Both the position numbers and the translations under genes were made by a program. A stretch of DNA of 64,000 bases from an uncultured Atopobiaceae bacterium (GTDB taxonomy: Bacteria > Actinomycetota > Coriobacteriia > Coriobacteriales > Atopobiaceae), in the NCBI GenBank assembly GCA_910579165.1, contig CAJTTF010000003.1, positions 62,001 to 126,000 on the forward strand. The letters are read 5' to 3'. Position 1 is the first letter of the stretch. Every line of letters starts with the position of its first letter. Shown piece after piece: positions 42,103 through 49,937 of the stretch. Below the pieces are notes generated by a model, which did not search any database, was not told where the DNA came from, and saw nothing but the letters and a program-made list of their open reading frames with translations.

Positions 42103-43734
42103 CTATTCTGGATAGACGCGCTCTGCCAATTGCTCCAGTTGATTAACGGCTTTAAAGCGTTCAATGAATGTTTCGTATCCTTGTACGTCTTCGGTAAAAG
42201 GTTCAAGCGTCTCGCCCGAAAGATCGCAAAAGATCGTGTCTTCAAGCCAGCTGGCCAATGAAGCAGTTGCAGCTTCCCTCTGAGAGTCGTTGTGCTCTTT
42301 AGCCTCAAGCTTCTGCCGCATGAACTCTGCAGCGAGAGCCTGGCCCCAAGCACCCCCCTCGCTTGCGGTATTAAGAACGGTTACGGGCGCGTTCATGGCA
42401 GCAGCAAGGATACTTTGCGCTACCTGTGGAGTTTTGAATAGACCACCGTGAGCGTAGAGCTTTTTGATAGCTACGTTTTCCCCGCGCATAACATCGTTAC
42501 CAATTTTGAGAGCAGCAAAAGCACTCATCAGTTGGACACGCATAAACGTGGCGGCATCAAAAGAGGCTTGGGCAGAACGAACAAAAAGGGGATGCCCAAC
42601 CTGCACATCTAAGAGTGGCTCGCCAGAAAGAAGAGGAGAGGCAGTAAGGTCTCCGCCATCCTTCTTGCCCTCAAGTGCGGCTTTAAAGAGGGAGGTGTAG
42701 AGAGATCCTGAATCAATTTCATGACCAAGGCGCCCCGCCACATCTTGGAAGAGCGAGAGCCAGGCATTTAAGTCGCTTGAACAATTATTGCAATGAACCA
42801 TCGCAACGGGGTCGCCCGCTGGAGTGGTGACCATATCAAGCTGCATCCGTGCAGCCTCAGAGAGTTCCTTATCCAATACAATCATGGAGAAGATTGAAGT
42901 GCCGGCCGATATGTTCCCCGTGTTGGGAGCGACAGAATTTGTCGCTATCATTCCGGTACCCGCATCGCCTTCAGCAGGGGCTACGGGTGCTCCTGCCTGC
43001 AAGTCTCCAGAAGCGTCCAAGAGGCGTGCGCCTTCCTCACTAAGATGTCCAGCAACCTCTCCCGCCACCATAATGTGGGGCAGTAGGTTTTCAAGCTTTA
43101 TGCCAAGAGCCGCAACCTCTGGAAGCGAATCAAACTTTTTAAGCATTTCGCTATCGTAAGAGCGCGTAGCGTCGTTGATGGGAAACATGCCGGATGCATC
43201 GCCTATGGAAAGCACATTCTCGCCAGTGAGGAGGCGGCTCACATATCCAGCAAGGGTGGTGATATGCGAAACCTTATCCACATGAAACTCTTGGTCCAGG
43301 ATGGCCTGATAGAGGTGCGCGACACTCCAACGTTCAGGAATGTGAAAGGAGAAAAGCGCACTCAGCTTTCTTGCGGCCTCACGCGTTGTGGTATCGCGCC
43401 ACGTGCGGAAGGGGACGAGAAGATTATTTTGAGCATCGAAGGCGAGATAGCCATGCATCATAGCTGATATACCCAGAGCTCCCACGCGTTTAAGCACAAT
43501 ACCAGCGCGATCGTATACATCTTGCTTTAAATTTGCATAGCATGCTTGTAGCCCGCTGAGAATCTCCTCATTGCTGTAGGTCCAGTGGCCGTCAATCTGA
43601 GAGTTTTCCCAATCATGAGTGCCAATGCCAAGGACTTCTCCATCCGGAGCGATAAGTACCGCCTTGATGCGCGTTGATCCAAACTCAATTCCAAGTGATG
43701 TCTGGGCATTTTCGATGAGGCTCTTTTCATCCAT
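42103..43734 (-). CDS. araB: FGGY-family sugar kinase, probable L-ribulokinase
   Basis: Phosphorylates L-ribulose to L-ribulose 5-phosphate, assigned from its place between araA and araD plus the FGGY fold. The product (543 residues from ATG 43734; the frame is open to 43809) begins the kinase fold with LGIEFGSTRIKAVLIAP. It has the sugar-contacting GISAMMHGYLAFD and FRTWRD, EGDAGTGMIATNSV and NISAGTSIFSMIV at the domain hinge, and KKLYAHGGLFKTP in the ATP domain. It is not close to the classical E. coli AraB pattern (GTDFGSDSVRA) and may be a distinct kinase subfamily, so the exact substrate is less certain than the fold. A terminator-like hairpin precedes it. Confidence 0.82.
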   Translation of the reverse strand: MDEKSLIENAQTSLGIEFGSTRIKAVLIAPDGEVLGIGTHDWENSQIDGHWTYSNEEILSGLQACYANLKQDVYDRAGIVLKRVGALGISAMMHGYLAFDAQNNLLVPFRTWRDTTTREAARKLSALFSFHIPERWSVAHLYQAILDQEFHVDKVSHITTLAGYVSRLLTGENVLSIGDASGMFPINDATRSYDSEMLKKFDSLPEVAALGIKLENLLPHIMVAGEVAGHLSEEGARLLDASGDLQAGAPVAPAEGDAGTGMIATNSVAPNTGNISAGTSIFSMIVLDKELSEAARMQLDMVTTPAGDPVAMVHCNNCSSDLNAWLSLFQDVAGRLGHEIDSGSLYTSLFKAALEGKKDGGDLTASPLLSGEPLLDVQVGHPLFVRSAQASFDAATFMRVQLMSAFAALKIGNDVMRGENVAIKKLYAHGGLFKTPQVAQSILAAAMNAPVTVLNTASEGGAWGQALAAEFMRQKLEAKEHNDSQREAATASLASWLEDTIFCDLSGETLEPFTEDVQGYETFIERFKAVNQLEQLAERVYPE

Positions 43735-43815
43735 GGTTTCTATCCCTTTTTCTCTTTTCTGGGTTTTCTGGCTTTTCGGCTGCTGTAAGTACATGTATCT
43801 GGCGAACATCTTTCT

Positions 43816-43865
43816 AAAAAAGAGTGCTTAGCTTGAGCTCACAGACAGCTCTAAGCAAAGCACTC
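43816..43865 (-). terminator. Intercistronic intrinsic terminator between araA and araB
   Basis: On the minus strand GAGTGCTT, GCTT and GAGCT segments pair with their complements, giving a stem of about 17 pairs with one mismatch and one bulge around a short loop. A run of six T residues (43816-43821 on the complement) follows at once. It sits 34-84 bases after the araA stop and 80 bases before araB, so part of the araA transcripts should end here. Confidence 0.8.
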
Positions 43866-43899
43866 AATTCCGCGTTAGTGTTGAGCCTTTAGTTGCAAC

Positions 43900-45396
43900 C
43901 TAGCGATAAGCTACTTCAGCAAAGCGGAGGTCGCGCTTAAAGTCGCGAATAGTTGTGTTTTCGTCAATTACAGCGCATTCAATACCAAACGCCTCAGCCC
44001 AATCAGACATTTGCGTAGCATCAAGATCGAAGGAGAAGGCGGTGTGGTGCGCGCCACCTGCATAGATCCAAGCTTCCGTACCAATCTTAAGATTAGGCTT
44101 GGGTGTCCAAAAAACAGTTCCGGTGGGAAGCTGTGGCATCTTGTGACCAACTTTTTTGCATTCCACATCTTGGACGATAAGGCGGAAGCGGTTTCCTAGA
44201 TCGATAAGAGAAGTTGCGATAGCAGGGCCTGTCTTGGCTGTGAAGACTAAGCGTGCGGGATCTTCACGATCGCCCATGGAAAGCGGCGTTGCGCGTATGC
44301 TAATCTCGCCCTCTGCAACGCAAGGATCCACTTCTCCCATGTGCGATTCAAGGATGCCAGCGTGACGTTTAGAAAGGTTGTAGGTGTAATCCTCCATAAG
44401 AGCAGAGCCCTTTGCTTGAGGATCGTTAGCGGTCATGACTTTCATGAGACGCACCATGGCAGGCGTCTTCCAATCACCCTCAGGACCAAAGCCGTAGCCC
44501 TTTTGCATGAGACGTTGAATGGAGAGCAGAGGAAGCTGCTTGAGGCTGCCAAGGTCACCAAAGTGGTCAGAGAATGCATTGTAGTTATGTTCGATAAGGA
44601 AACGCTCAATACCAATTTCTTGCGCGGCTTGTACTTCTACGTGACGGCGAAATTCTTTCTCGTCGCGGCCGTCCAAAGTAAGGGAGTAGAGCTCATAGTA
44701 CTCGTCAGCAAGCTCCGATGCTTCGGCATCCGTGACTGAATCGACAAAAGGAATAAGATCATTAACAGGCCACGCATCTACCGTCCAACCAAAAACCTGT
44801 TCTGCTTCAATCTTGTCACCATCGGTGACAGCAACATTTCTCATGGTATCGGCAAACCGTGCTACACGGATGTTGGGGCTCTCAACAATACCAACGGCGG
44901 TGCGCATCCATTTACCAAGCTCTTCTACCACTTCTGGATCTTGCCAAAAACCAAACACAACTTTGTGTGGGTGGCGCATACGAGCAAAAATGTGGCCAAA
45001 TTCACGCTCACCATGGGCTGCCTGATTCTCATTCATGAAGTCCATGTCAATCTTGTCATACGGAATATCTTCGTTATATTGCGTCGCAAATTGGCACAGA
45101 GGCTTTTTGAGCGAACTCAGAGCACGAATATATGATTTGGAAGGGGAGAATGTGTGAGCAAACGTAATGATACCGGCGCAATCTGGGTCTGCGTCAGCTT
45201 CAGCAAACGTTTTCTCAATCACGTCGCTCGTAAGCAGGTTGGGCTTTAAAACAATTTGAAACGGGATGGTCTTTTGTTCATTTAGATAGTTAACAATTTC
45301 TTTGCTGTGCTCTGCAACATGCTTTAGCACTTCGTCACCATACAAATCCTGGGTGCAGGGACAAAAATAAAACGTGTACGATCTAATCTCCAACAT
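43900..45396 (-). CDS. araA: L-arabinose isomerase
   Basis: Converts L-arabinose to L-ribulose. The 498-residue product follows an ideal AAGGAGG site and starts MLEIRSYTFYFCPCTQDLYGDE. Further features are ITFAHTFSPSKSYIRAL and FGHIFARMRHPHKVVFGFW, then metal-ligand segments with SGVE-like glutamates and LIEHNYNAFSDHFGDL. The C-terminal part has GSALMEDYTYNL and AGGAHHTAFSFDLD (His ligands). It leads the minus-strand arabinose cluster and has its own promoter candidate. No arabinose transporter or AraR/AraC-type regulator is encoded in the window, so sugar uptake and control must come from elsewhere. Confidence 0.95.
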   Translation of the reverse strand: MLEIRSYTFYFCPCTQDLYGDEVLKHVAEHSKEIVNYLNEQKTIPFQIVLKPNLLTSDVIEKTFAEADADPDCAGIITFAHTFSPSKSYIRALSSLKKPLCQFATQYNEDIPYDKIDMDFMNENQAAHGEREFGHIFARMRHPHKVVFGFWQDPEVVEELGKWMRTAVGIVESPNIRVARFADTMRNVAVTDGDKIEAEQVFGWTVDAWPVNDLIPFVDSVTDAEASELADEYYELYSLTLDGRDEKEFRRHVEVQAAQEIGIERFLIEHNYNAFSDHFGDLGSLKQLPLLSIQRLMQKGYGFGPEGDWKTPAMVRLMKVMTANDPQAKGSALMEDYTYNLSKRHAGILESHMGEVDPCVAEGEISIRATPLSMGDREDPARLVFTAKTGPAIATSLIDLGNRFRLIVQDVECKKVGHKMPQLPTGTVFWTPKPNLKIGTEAWIYAGGAHHTAFSFDLDATQMSDWAEAFGIECAVIDENTTIRDFKRDLRFAEVAYR

Positions 45397-45438
45397 GGCG
45401 CCTCCTTAAATGGCTGGATACTCTACCGGCTCGCTTTG

Positions 45439-45468
45439 AGCATAGGGCTATTCTAGTACTATTTGCAA
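45439..45468 (-). promoter_or_regulatory. Candidate araA promoter
   Basis: On the minus strand, TTGCAA (45463-45468) and TATGCT (45439-45444) are 18 bases apart, about 45 bases upstream of the araA start. Each hexamer matches four of six consensus positions. On the plus strand a TATAAT at 45477-45482 may serve coaD, so the two promoters are back to back in 159 bases. Confidence 0.45.
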
Positions 45469-45555
45469 CGAACTCTTATAATCTTTGGAAGACAAACGTT
45501 GCGATTGATTGCAATGACGCAGGGCGGCTGTGCTTTGCGCAATACGAGGAGAGAT

Positions 45556-46125
45556 ATGCTCGCAAATCAGGTTTCCCACATAGTTGTGCCTGGCACGTTC
45601 GACCCCATTACCTACGGCCACATAGATGTGATCGCTCGCGCTTATCGTCTCTGTCCTCACATCACCGTTGGCGTTGCTCTCTCGTCTACCAAACATGATA
45701 CGGGAACGCTCTTTTCTCTCGATGAGCGCGTAAAGCTCGTGAAGGCTTCGCTCAAAGAAGCGTCACAGAGCCCATCCGTTGCAAGCTCTACCGAGAAAAG
45801 CGCTAAAAAGGAAGGCCAGAATGCGTTTCTTACAACTATTGACGTTCTTCCTATTGAAGGTTTGCTCGTAGACTTTTGCCAGGAAGTGCAAGCCCAAGCC
45901 GTAGTTAAAGGCCTGCGCGCTACAACTGACTTTGAAAATGAGCTTGCTCAATCCGACCTTTACGCAAAAATGCATGCGAATCTGGAATCTGTTTACGTTA
46001 TGAGCGACCCCCAGTATGGATTCATTTCCTCATCCATGGTGCGCGAGATGGCAAGCCTGGGCGCCGATACCTCCCTGCTGGTTCCTCATGTCGTCCAAGA
46101 AGCCCTTTATCAAAAGTTTTCGTAA
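45556..46125 (+). CDS. coaD: Phosphopantetheine adenylyltransferase
   Basis: Penultimate step of coenzyme A synthesis, making dephospho-CoA. ATG 45556 follows GAGGAGAG and gives 189 residues; the frame is open to 45463 without conserved sequence. The nucleotidyltransferase motif T/HxGH is present as Thr19-Tyr-Gly-His22 in GTFDPITYGHIDVIARA. VVKGLRATTDFENELAQ follows, then YGFISSSMVREMA. A Ser/Lys/Glu-rich insert of about 20 residues near position 75 makes it longer than the usual 160. It begins the conserved run coaD - coiled-coil protein - yceD - rpmF. Confidence 0.94.
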   Translation: MLANQVSHIVVPGTFDPITYGHIDVIARAYRLCPHITVGVALSSTKHDTGTLFSLDERVKLVKASLKEASQSPSVASSTEKSAKKEGQNAFLTTIDVLPIEGLLVDFCQEVQAQAVVKGLRATTDFENELAQSDLYAKMHANLESVYVMSDPQYGFISSSMVREMASLGADTSLLVPHVVQEALYQKFS

Positions 46126-46268
46126 TCCCCACACACTTTATACGGACTTTTTGGTAAGATTTCGTCGTTATGAGCTATTTTGTGCTCGTGGCAAAAGGCG
46201 AATACTCTTGAGGGTAGGAAGCCTAAGAAACCTCTGTCACCCTTGAAACATGGCCGAAAGGAGCCTTC

Positions 46269-46769
46269 ATGCAGCCAGGTGAGGAAATTGAGAATTTAAT
46301 AGCTGACCTCGAGGATGTCATCGAGCAATCCAAGTCTTCATTTGGTGGCGGCGGTCAAAAGAAGATTGTCGACACAGAAGAGCTCTACGCTATTCTTGAT
46401 GAAATTCGTGATCGCTTTCCCGAAGAGTTCCAAGCAGCACGTCGCATTCTTCGTGAGCAGAATGAAATTTTGGCGCATGCGCAAAGCCAAGCAGATTCCA
46501 TCATTGCAGACGCCCAGCAGCAAGCCATGATCTTGGCCGGCGATCAGGAAGTAGTACGTCTCGCGCAATCACAAGCGCAAGACATTCGTGATGCGGCTCA
46601 GCAATATGAGCGCGACACTCGCTATAACGCAGAAGAATACGCCGAGGACGTTCTTACGCACTTGGAAGATAATCTGAAATCCATAGTGAGCCAGGTTACG
46701 CGGACGCGTCAAACCATCACTGAAAACGTCTCTGATCCTTCTGCTACGAATCAAAACCAAGGTTGGTAA
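46269..46769 (+). CDS. Coiled-coil protein, DivIVA-like, of the coaD-rpmF cluster
   Basis: 166-residue cytoplasmic protein without enzymatic motifs. Its middle (about residues 35-150) is a heptad-like, Gln/Ala/Glu-rich helix with repeated AQSQA and ARR elements, typical of coiled coils. The N-terminus (EIENLIADLEDVIEQSK) and KKIVDTEELYAILDEIRDRFP are the most conserved-looking parts. Proteins at this position in actinobacteria are often labelled cell-division-initiation or DivIVA-like; the real function is not known. The C-terminus is Asn/Gln-rich and probably flexible. The yceD homologue starts six bases after its stop. A leader of about 140 bases precedes it. Confidence 0.75.
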   Translation: MQPGEEIENLIADLEDVIEQSKSSFGGGGQKKIVDTEELYAILDEIRDRFPEEFQAARRILREQNEILAHAQSQADSIIADAQQQAMILAGDQEVVRLAQSQAQDIRDAAQQYERDTRYNAEEYAEDVLTHLEDNLKSIVSQVTRTRQTITENVSDPSATNQNQGW

Positions 46770-46775
46770 GAGCAT

Positions 46776-47333
46776 ATGGACATCGCGCCTGTCGAAGTCC
46801 TTATCCAAGACCATGTTCAAAACGTCGGCGATACCTTCCCTGTAAAAGGTCACGTCGACGTTTCTTCTTATTCGCTTGGCGATAGAGATTTCACCCTTGC
46901 AAACGGTTTTGACTACGATCTCCTTCTCACTAACACCGGAGAGGGTATTTTAGTAACCGGCATTCTTCGTGGAAAAGGCACCGGTGTTTGTGATCGTTGC
47001 CTCAATGACGCACATTTCGATATTTCTTCCGATATTGAAGAATACTATCGTTTTGAGGACGTTCCTAAGGAAGACGAGGAAACCGAGGGAGAGAAAGACT
47101 TTGGTGTTTGTACTCGCGAGGGAAAGATTAATCTCACTGATGCACTAATCGCCGGCTTATATGCCGAGACACCCTTTGTGCTTTTATGCCAGACAGATTG
47201 TAAGGGGCTTTGTCCTCATTGTGGGGTAAATCTTAACGTGGAAAAGTGCGCTTGCAATGAGCAGAGTTTTGAAAACGAGGATGCCAATCCATTTGCAAAG
47301 CTAGCTCAGCTCAAAGACCAACTGGATTCTTAG
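46776..47333 (+). CDS. YceD/DUF177 family protein
   Basis: 185-residue protein of the DUF177 family, linked to 23S rRNA or large-subunit biogenesis in plants and bacteria and nearly always encoded next to rpmF. The conserved core ILRGKGTGVCDRCL and the C-terminal box FVLLCQTDCKGLCPHCG are visible; the latter has four cysteines likely to bind zinc. An acidic stretch (KEDEETEGEKD) lies between. Translation is probably coupled to the upstream gene (six-base gap). Confidence 0.88.
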   Translation: MDIAPVEVLIQDHVQNVGDTFPVKGHVDVSSYSLGDRDFTLANGFDYDLLLTNTGEGILVTGILRGKGTGVCDRCLNDAHFDISSDIEEYYRFEDVPKEDEETEGEKDFGVCTREGKINLTDALIAGLYAETPFVLLCQTDCKGLCPHCGVNLNVEKCACNEQSFENEDANPFAKLAQLKDQLDS

Positions 47334-47435
47334 GATCCAGATACGCATTCCGTGCTAATATAGGGAGCTTGAAATGAATAAAAAGCGCGCAAGAATGCTC
47401 GTTTCGTAAAAAATAGATAAGCAGGAGAGATAGTT

Positions 47436-47615
47436 ATGGCAGTACCTAAACAGAAAAAAGGTCGTGGCGCAACCCACAGAAGACGTTCGGCAAATTCCGT
47501 GTTGGAGAACCCCGCAAAATCTACGTGCCCCAATTGTGGTGCCGTTAAGCTTCCGCATAGGGTCTGTCCAAGCTGCGGTTTTTATCGCAATCGCGAAGTA
47601 ATCTCGGCAGAATAG
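47436..47615 (+). CDS. rpmF: 50S ribosomal protein L32
   Basis: A 59-residue gene of 60 codons including the stop. It starts MAVPKQKKGRGATHRRRSAN, the universal L32 start, and carries a CPNCG ... CPSCGFY zinc ribbon, so it is the zinc-binding form, as is L28 here. GGAGAG lies seven bases upstream. It is followed by an intrinsic terminator and then plsX, in the common rpmF-plsX order. Confidence 0.97.
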   Translation: MAVPKQKKGRGATHRRRSANSVLENPAKSTCPNCGAVKLPHRVCPSCGFYRNREVISAE

Positions 47616-47704
47616 GCATCCACACGGCTTGAGCGCTAAGAGAATACAAGAGTAGAACTAAACAAATAGAAGGAGCGCTCAGGCTACCTTATAGAGCCTA
47701 AAAG

Positions 47705-47729
47705 AAAAGTCGCCTGTGTGCGACTTTTT
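47705..47729 (+). terminator. Intrinsic terminator after rpmF
   Basis: AAAAGTCGC pairs perfectly with GCGACTTTT across a six-base loop and runs into a T5 stretch. It lies 90 bases after rpmF and 37 bases before plsX, so ribosomal-protein transcripts should mostly end here, with plsX read by read-through or its own promoter. Confidence 0.85.
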
Positions 47730-47765
47730 CTCTTTGAGAACGAGTATTCAACACAAAGGCAGGAT

Positions 47766-48857
47766 ATGAAGAATTTTAAGCTTACGAAATATATTGAGAT
47801 TAAAAAGATTGAAAAGCGCATTATTGCCAATGAGAAGCCAGTAACAGTTTGCGTTGATGCTATGGGCGGAGACTATGGCCCTGAGCCCGTTCTTGACGGC
47901 ATTCTTCAGGCTCTTCATGCAAAGCCCAATCTCTCCATATTGGTAGCGGGAGACCCGGCCATTATCGATCCGCTTTGTTCGGAGTACGAACGTCTCACAG
48001 CGCTTCCTTGCACCGAGACAATTGGAATGGACGAGCATCCCGCAGAAGTAGTACATGCCAAGAAGGACTCTTCTATCGTTAAAGGCTGCAAAGCCGTTAA
48101 TAAAGGCAACGCCGATGCGTTCTTCTCGGCAGGAGCAACGGGCGCAATCTTCACAGCGGCAACTCTTAACGTAGGACGTGCAAAAGATATAAAACGACCT
48201 GCTCTTGCTGCTATTTTACCGGGCAAGAAAGGCCATCAAACGGTCTTTCTGGACTTAGGCGCCAATGCTGATTTGCGCAGTGACGTTTACCCCCAGTTGG
48301 CAGCAATGGGTTCGGCCCTCTATCATACCTATGTGCAAGATAAGAACTGTAGAGTGGGCCTTCTTTCTAACGGCACTGAGGACACGAAGGGATCAGAACA
48401 TACCCTTCAAGCCTTTGCTGAACTTAAAAATACTCAGAAGGATTCCGGTTTTACTTTTGTTGGCAACGTAGAAGGAAACGATCTACTCCTGGGGGATTGT
48501 GACGTGGTCGTGGCATCTGGGCTTCTGGGCAACGTTGCGTTGAAATGCATGGAAGGCGCTGTTAAATATGCAGTATATTTTCTTAAGCAGAATGCCGCAA
48601 AAGCGCCTTGGCGTGCCTTGGGTCTCTTGCTTTGCAGCCATCGCTTTAAGAAGATGGGCTACGACCTTTCAGGCGAGGCATACGGAGGAGCATTCTTGCT
48701 TGGCCTTCGCAATCCTGTTGTTGTTGGTCACGGCAAGACAAGTGCTAAAGCGGTAAAGAATGGCATCATTGCCGCTGCTGAGATGGTCGAAAAAGGCCTT
48801 TGTAAAAGCGTCGAAAAAGAACTGAGTACAAAGGAAATCACAGAAGAGCAACGATGA
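47766..48857 (+). CDS. plsX: Phosphate acyltransferase PlsX
   Basis: Makes acyl-phosphate from acyl-ACP for phospholipid synthesis. The ATG at 47766 is chosen because an AAAGGCAGGA site precedes it and the GTG at 47718 lies inside the terminator hairpin. The 363-residue product has a basic N-terminal extension of about 30 residues before the family start VCVDAMGGDYGPEPVL. It continues with SIVKGCKAVN, ADAFFSAGATGAI, FLDLGANAD, GLLSNGTEDTKG and VSG-like VASGLLGNVALK. It is followed by acpP, whose product carries its substrate. Confidence 0.93.
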   Translation: MKNFKLTKYIEIKKIEKRIIANEKPVTVCVDAMGGDYGPEPVLDGILQALHAKPNLSILVAGDPAIIDPLCSEYERLTALPCTETIGMDEHPAEVVHAKKDSSIVKGCKAVNKGNADAFFSAGATGAIFTAATLNVGRAKDIKRPALAAILPGKKGHQTVFLDLGANADLRSDVYPQLAAMGSALYHTYVQDKNCRVGLLSNGTEDTKGSEHTLQAFAELKNTQKDSGFTFVGNVEGNDLLLGDCDVVVASGLLGNVALKCMEGAVKYAVYFLKQNAAKAPWRALGLLLCSHRFKKMGYDLSGEAYGGAFLLGLRNPVVVGHGKTSAKAVKNGIIAAAEMVEKGLCKSVEKELSTKEITEEQR

Positions 48858-48929
48858 TTTCAACGGACGTAAGATTCAGCACTAGCAAGATACAACAGAA
48901 CAAGAATGCGTACAGCAAGGAAGGACATA

Positions 48930-49172
48930 ATGGATAGATCAGAGATTTACGCAAAAGTTGTTGAGGCCGTCGCCGATACCATGAATAAGGATCCAAAAGA
49001 AATCACGGAAGAAACAACGTTTGATGAGCTTTCCGCTGATTCGCTCGACAAGATTGAGCTTATCTCAAACATGGAAGACACGTTTGACACCACCATAGAA
49101 GACGACGCGCTGGAAAAGATCAATTCTGTGGCCGACGCTGTCGATGCCATCGCCTCTGCACTCAATGGCTAG
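48930..49172 (+). CDS. acpP: Acyl carrier protein
   Basis: 80-residue carrier of fatty-acyl chains. The phosphopantetheine attachment site is Ser38 in the motif ADSLDKIEL (usual form DSLD.VEL). The protein is acidic and helical, as expected. AAGGAAGGA lies just upstream of ATG 48930, so the longer frame from 48906 is not used. Its last eight bases overlap the rnc start, so the two are translationally coupled. Confidence 0.96.
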   Translation: MDRSEIYAKVVEAVADTMNKDPKEITEETTFDELSADSLDKIELISNMEDTFDTTIEDDALEKINSVADAVDAIASALNG

Positions 49173-49881
49173 TATTTCTGCAGAAGGACTGAGCAAGAGG
49201 CGCGCCGATGCTGTTCAAAACGTAGAGCGCATCCTTTCCTATTCCTTTTCCAATCCTCACCTGCTTGCGCAAGCACTTACACATCCTTCAGCAGTGGAGG
49301 GGGAGCGCGATACCCAATCGTATGAACGCTTGGAATTTCTTGGCGATGCTCTTTTGGGAGCAAGCATCGCCCTGGAAGTCTATAAACGCTTTCCCCAGAT
49401 GGACGAAGGACTGCTGACGCGCATAAAAGTTTTCCTTGTCTCAGGCAAGAATCTCTCGCAACAGGCCGCCCGCTTAGGACTGGAAAAATATATTATTTTC
49501 GGTAAGAGCGAGGCTCAGGAATCAAGTCGCGGACATACTGCCGCGCTTGAAAACGTTTTCGAGGCCCTTGTTGGCGCGCTTTATCTTGATGGAGGGAGAG
49601 ATGCCGCCGAGAAGTGCCTTTTAGCAGGCTTAAAGAAACAGCTTGATACGCTTCGCCTGGAGGAATTAGAAGATCCAAAATCCCGCCTTCAGGCGTGGAC
49701 GCAAAAGAAGTACAACGAAATGCCTGTTTATAACCTTATCGAACAAACAGGGCCTGCCCACGCACCTCTTTTTAAGGTGGAGGTGAGATTGGGCAAAAAA
49801 ATCGCAGTGACAGGGATGGGATTCAGCAAAAAAAGTGCTGAGGTTGATGCCGCTGCCAAAGCCCTTAAAGAAGTTTGCTAA
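49165..49881 (+). CDS. rnc: Ribonuclease III
   Basis: Double-strand-specific RNase that processes rRNA and regulatory RNAs. The product (238 residues from ATG 49165, overlapping the acpP stop) has the catalytic signature ERLEFLGDALLG at residues 54-65, with Asp61. The second acidic cluster is ENVFEALVGALYLDGG, and the C-terminal double-stranded-RNA-binding domain starts about residue 170 (PKSRLQAWTQKKY ... GFSKKSAEVDAAAKAL). It lies in the acpP-rnc-smc-ftsY order typical of Gram-positive genomes. Confidence 0.96.
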   Translation: MASISAEGLSKRRADAVQNVERILSYSFSNPHLLAQALTHPSAVEGERDTQSYERLEFLGDALLGASIALEVYKRFPQMDEGLLTRIKVFLVSGKNLSQQAARLGLEKYIIFGKSEAQESSRGHTAALENVFEALVGALYLDGGRDAAEKCLLAGLKKQLDTLRLEELEDPKSRLQAWTQKKYNEMPVYNLIEQTGPAHAPLFKVEVRLGKKIAVTGMGFSKKSAEVDAAAKALKEVC

Positions 49882-49937
49882 AATCATCCTTTGCTGTAAC
49901 TATGCCCTGATTCACGAGGGCAAGAAATAGGAAGAGC

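Noticed and set aside
43264..43467. Plus-strand small frames inside the ara genes
   Set aside because: All are antisense to conserved sugar-enzyme genes and lack ribosome-binding sites.
46160..46268. Cyclic-di-GMP or cyclic-di-AMP riboswitch in the coiled-coil gene leader
   Set aside because: A few words resemble riboswitch cores, but the conserved loops and joining regions are missing.
47718..47765. GTG start for plsX at 47718
   Set aside because: It lies inside the rpmF terminator hairpin and adds unconserved residues; the ATG at 47766 has a proper ribosome-binding site.
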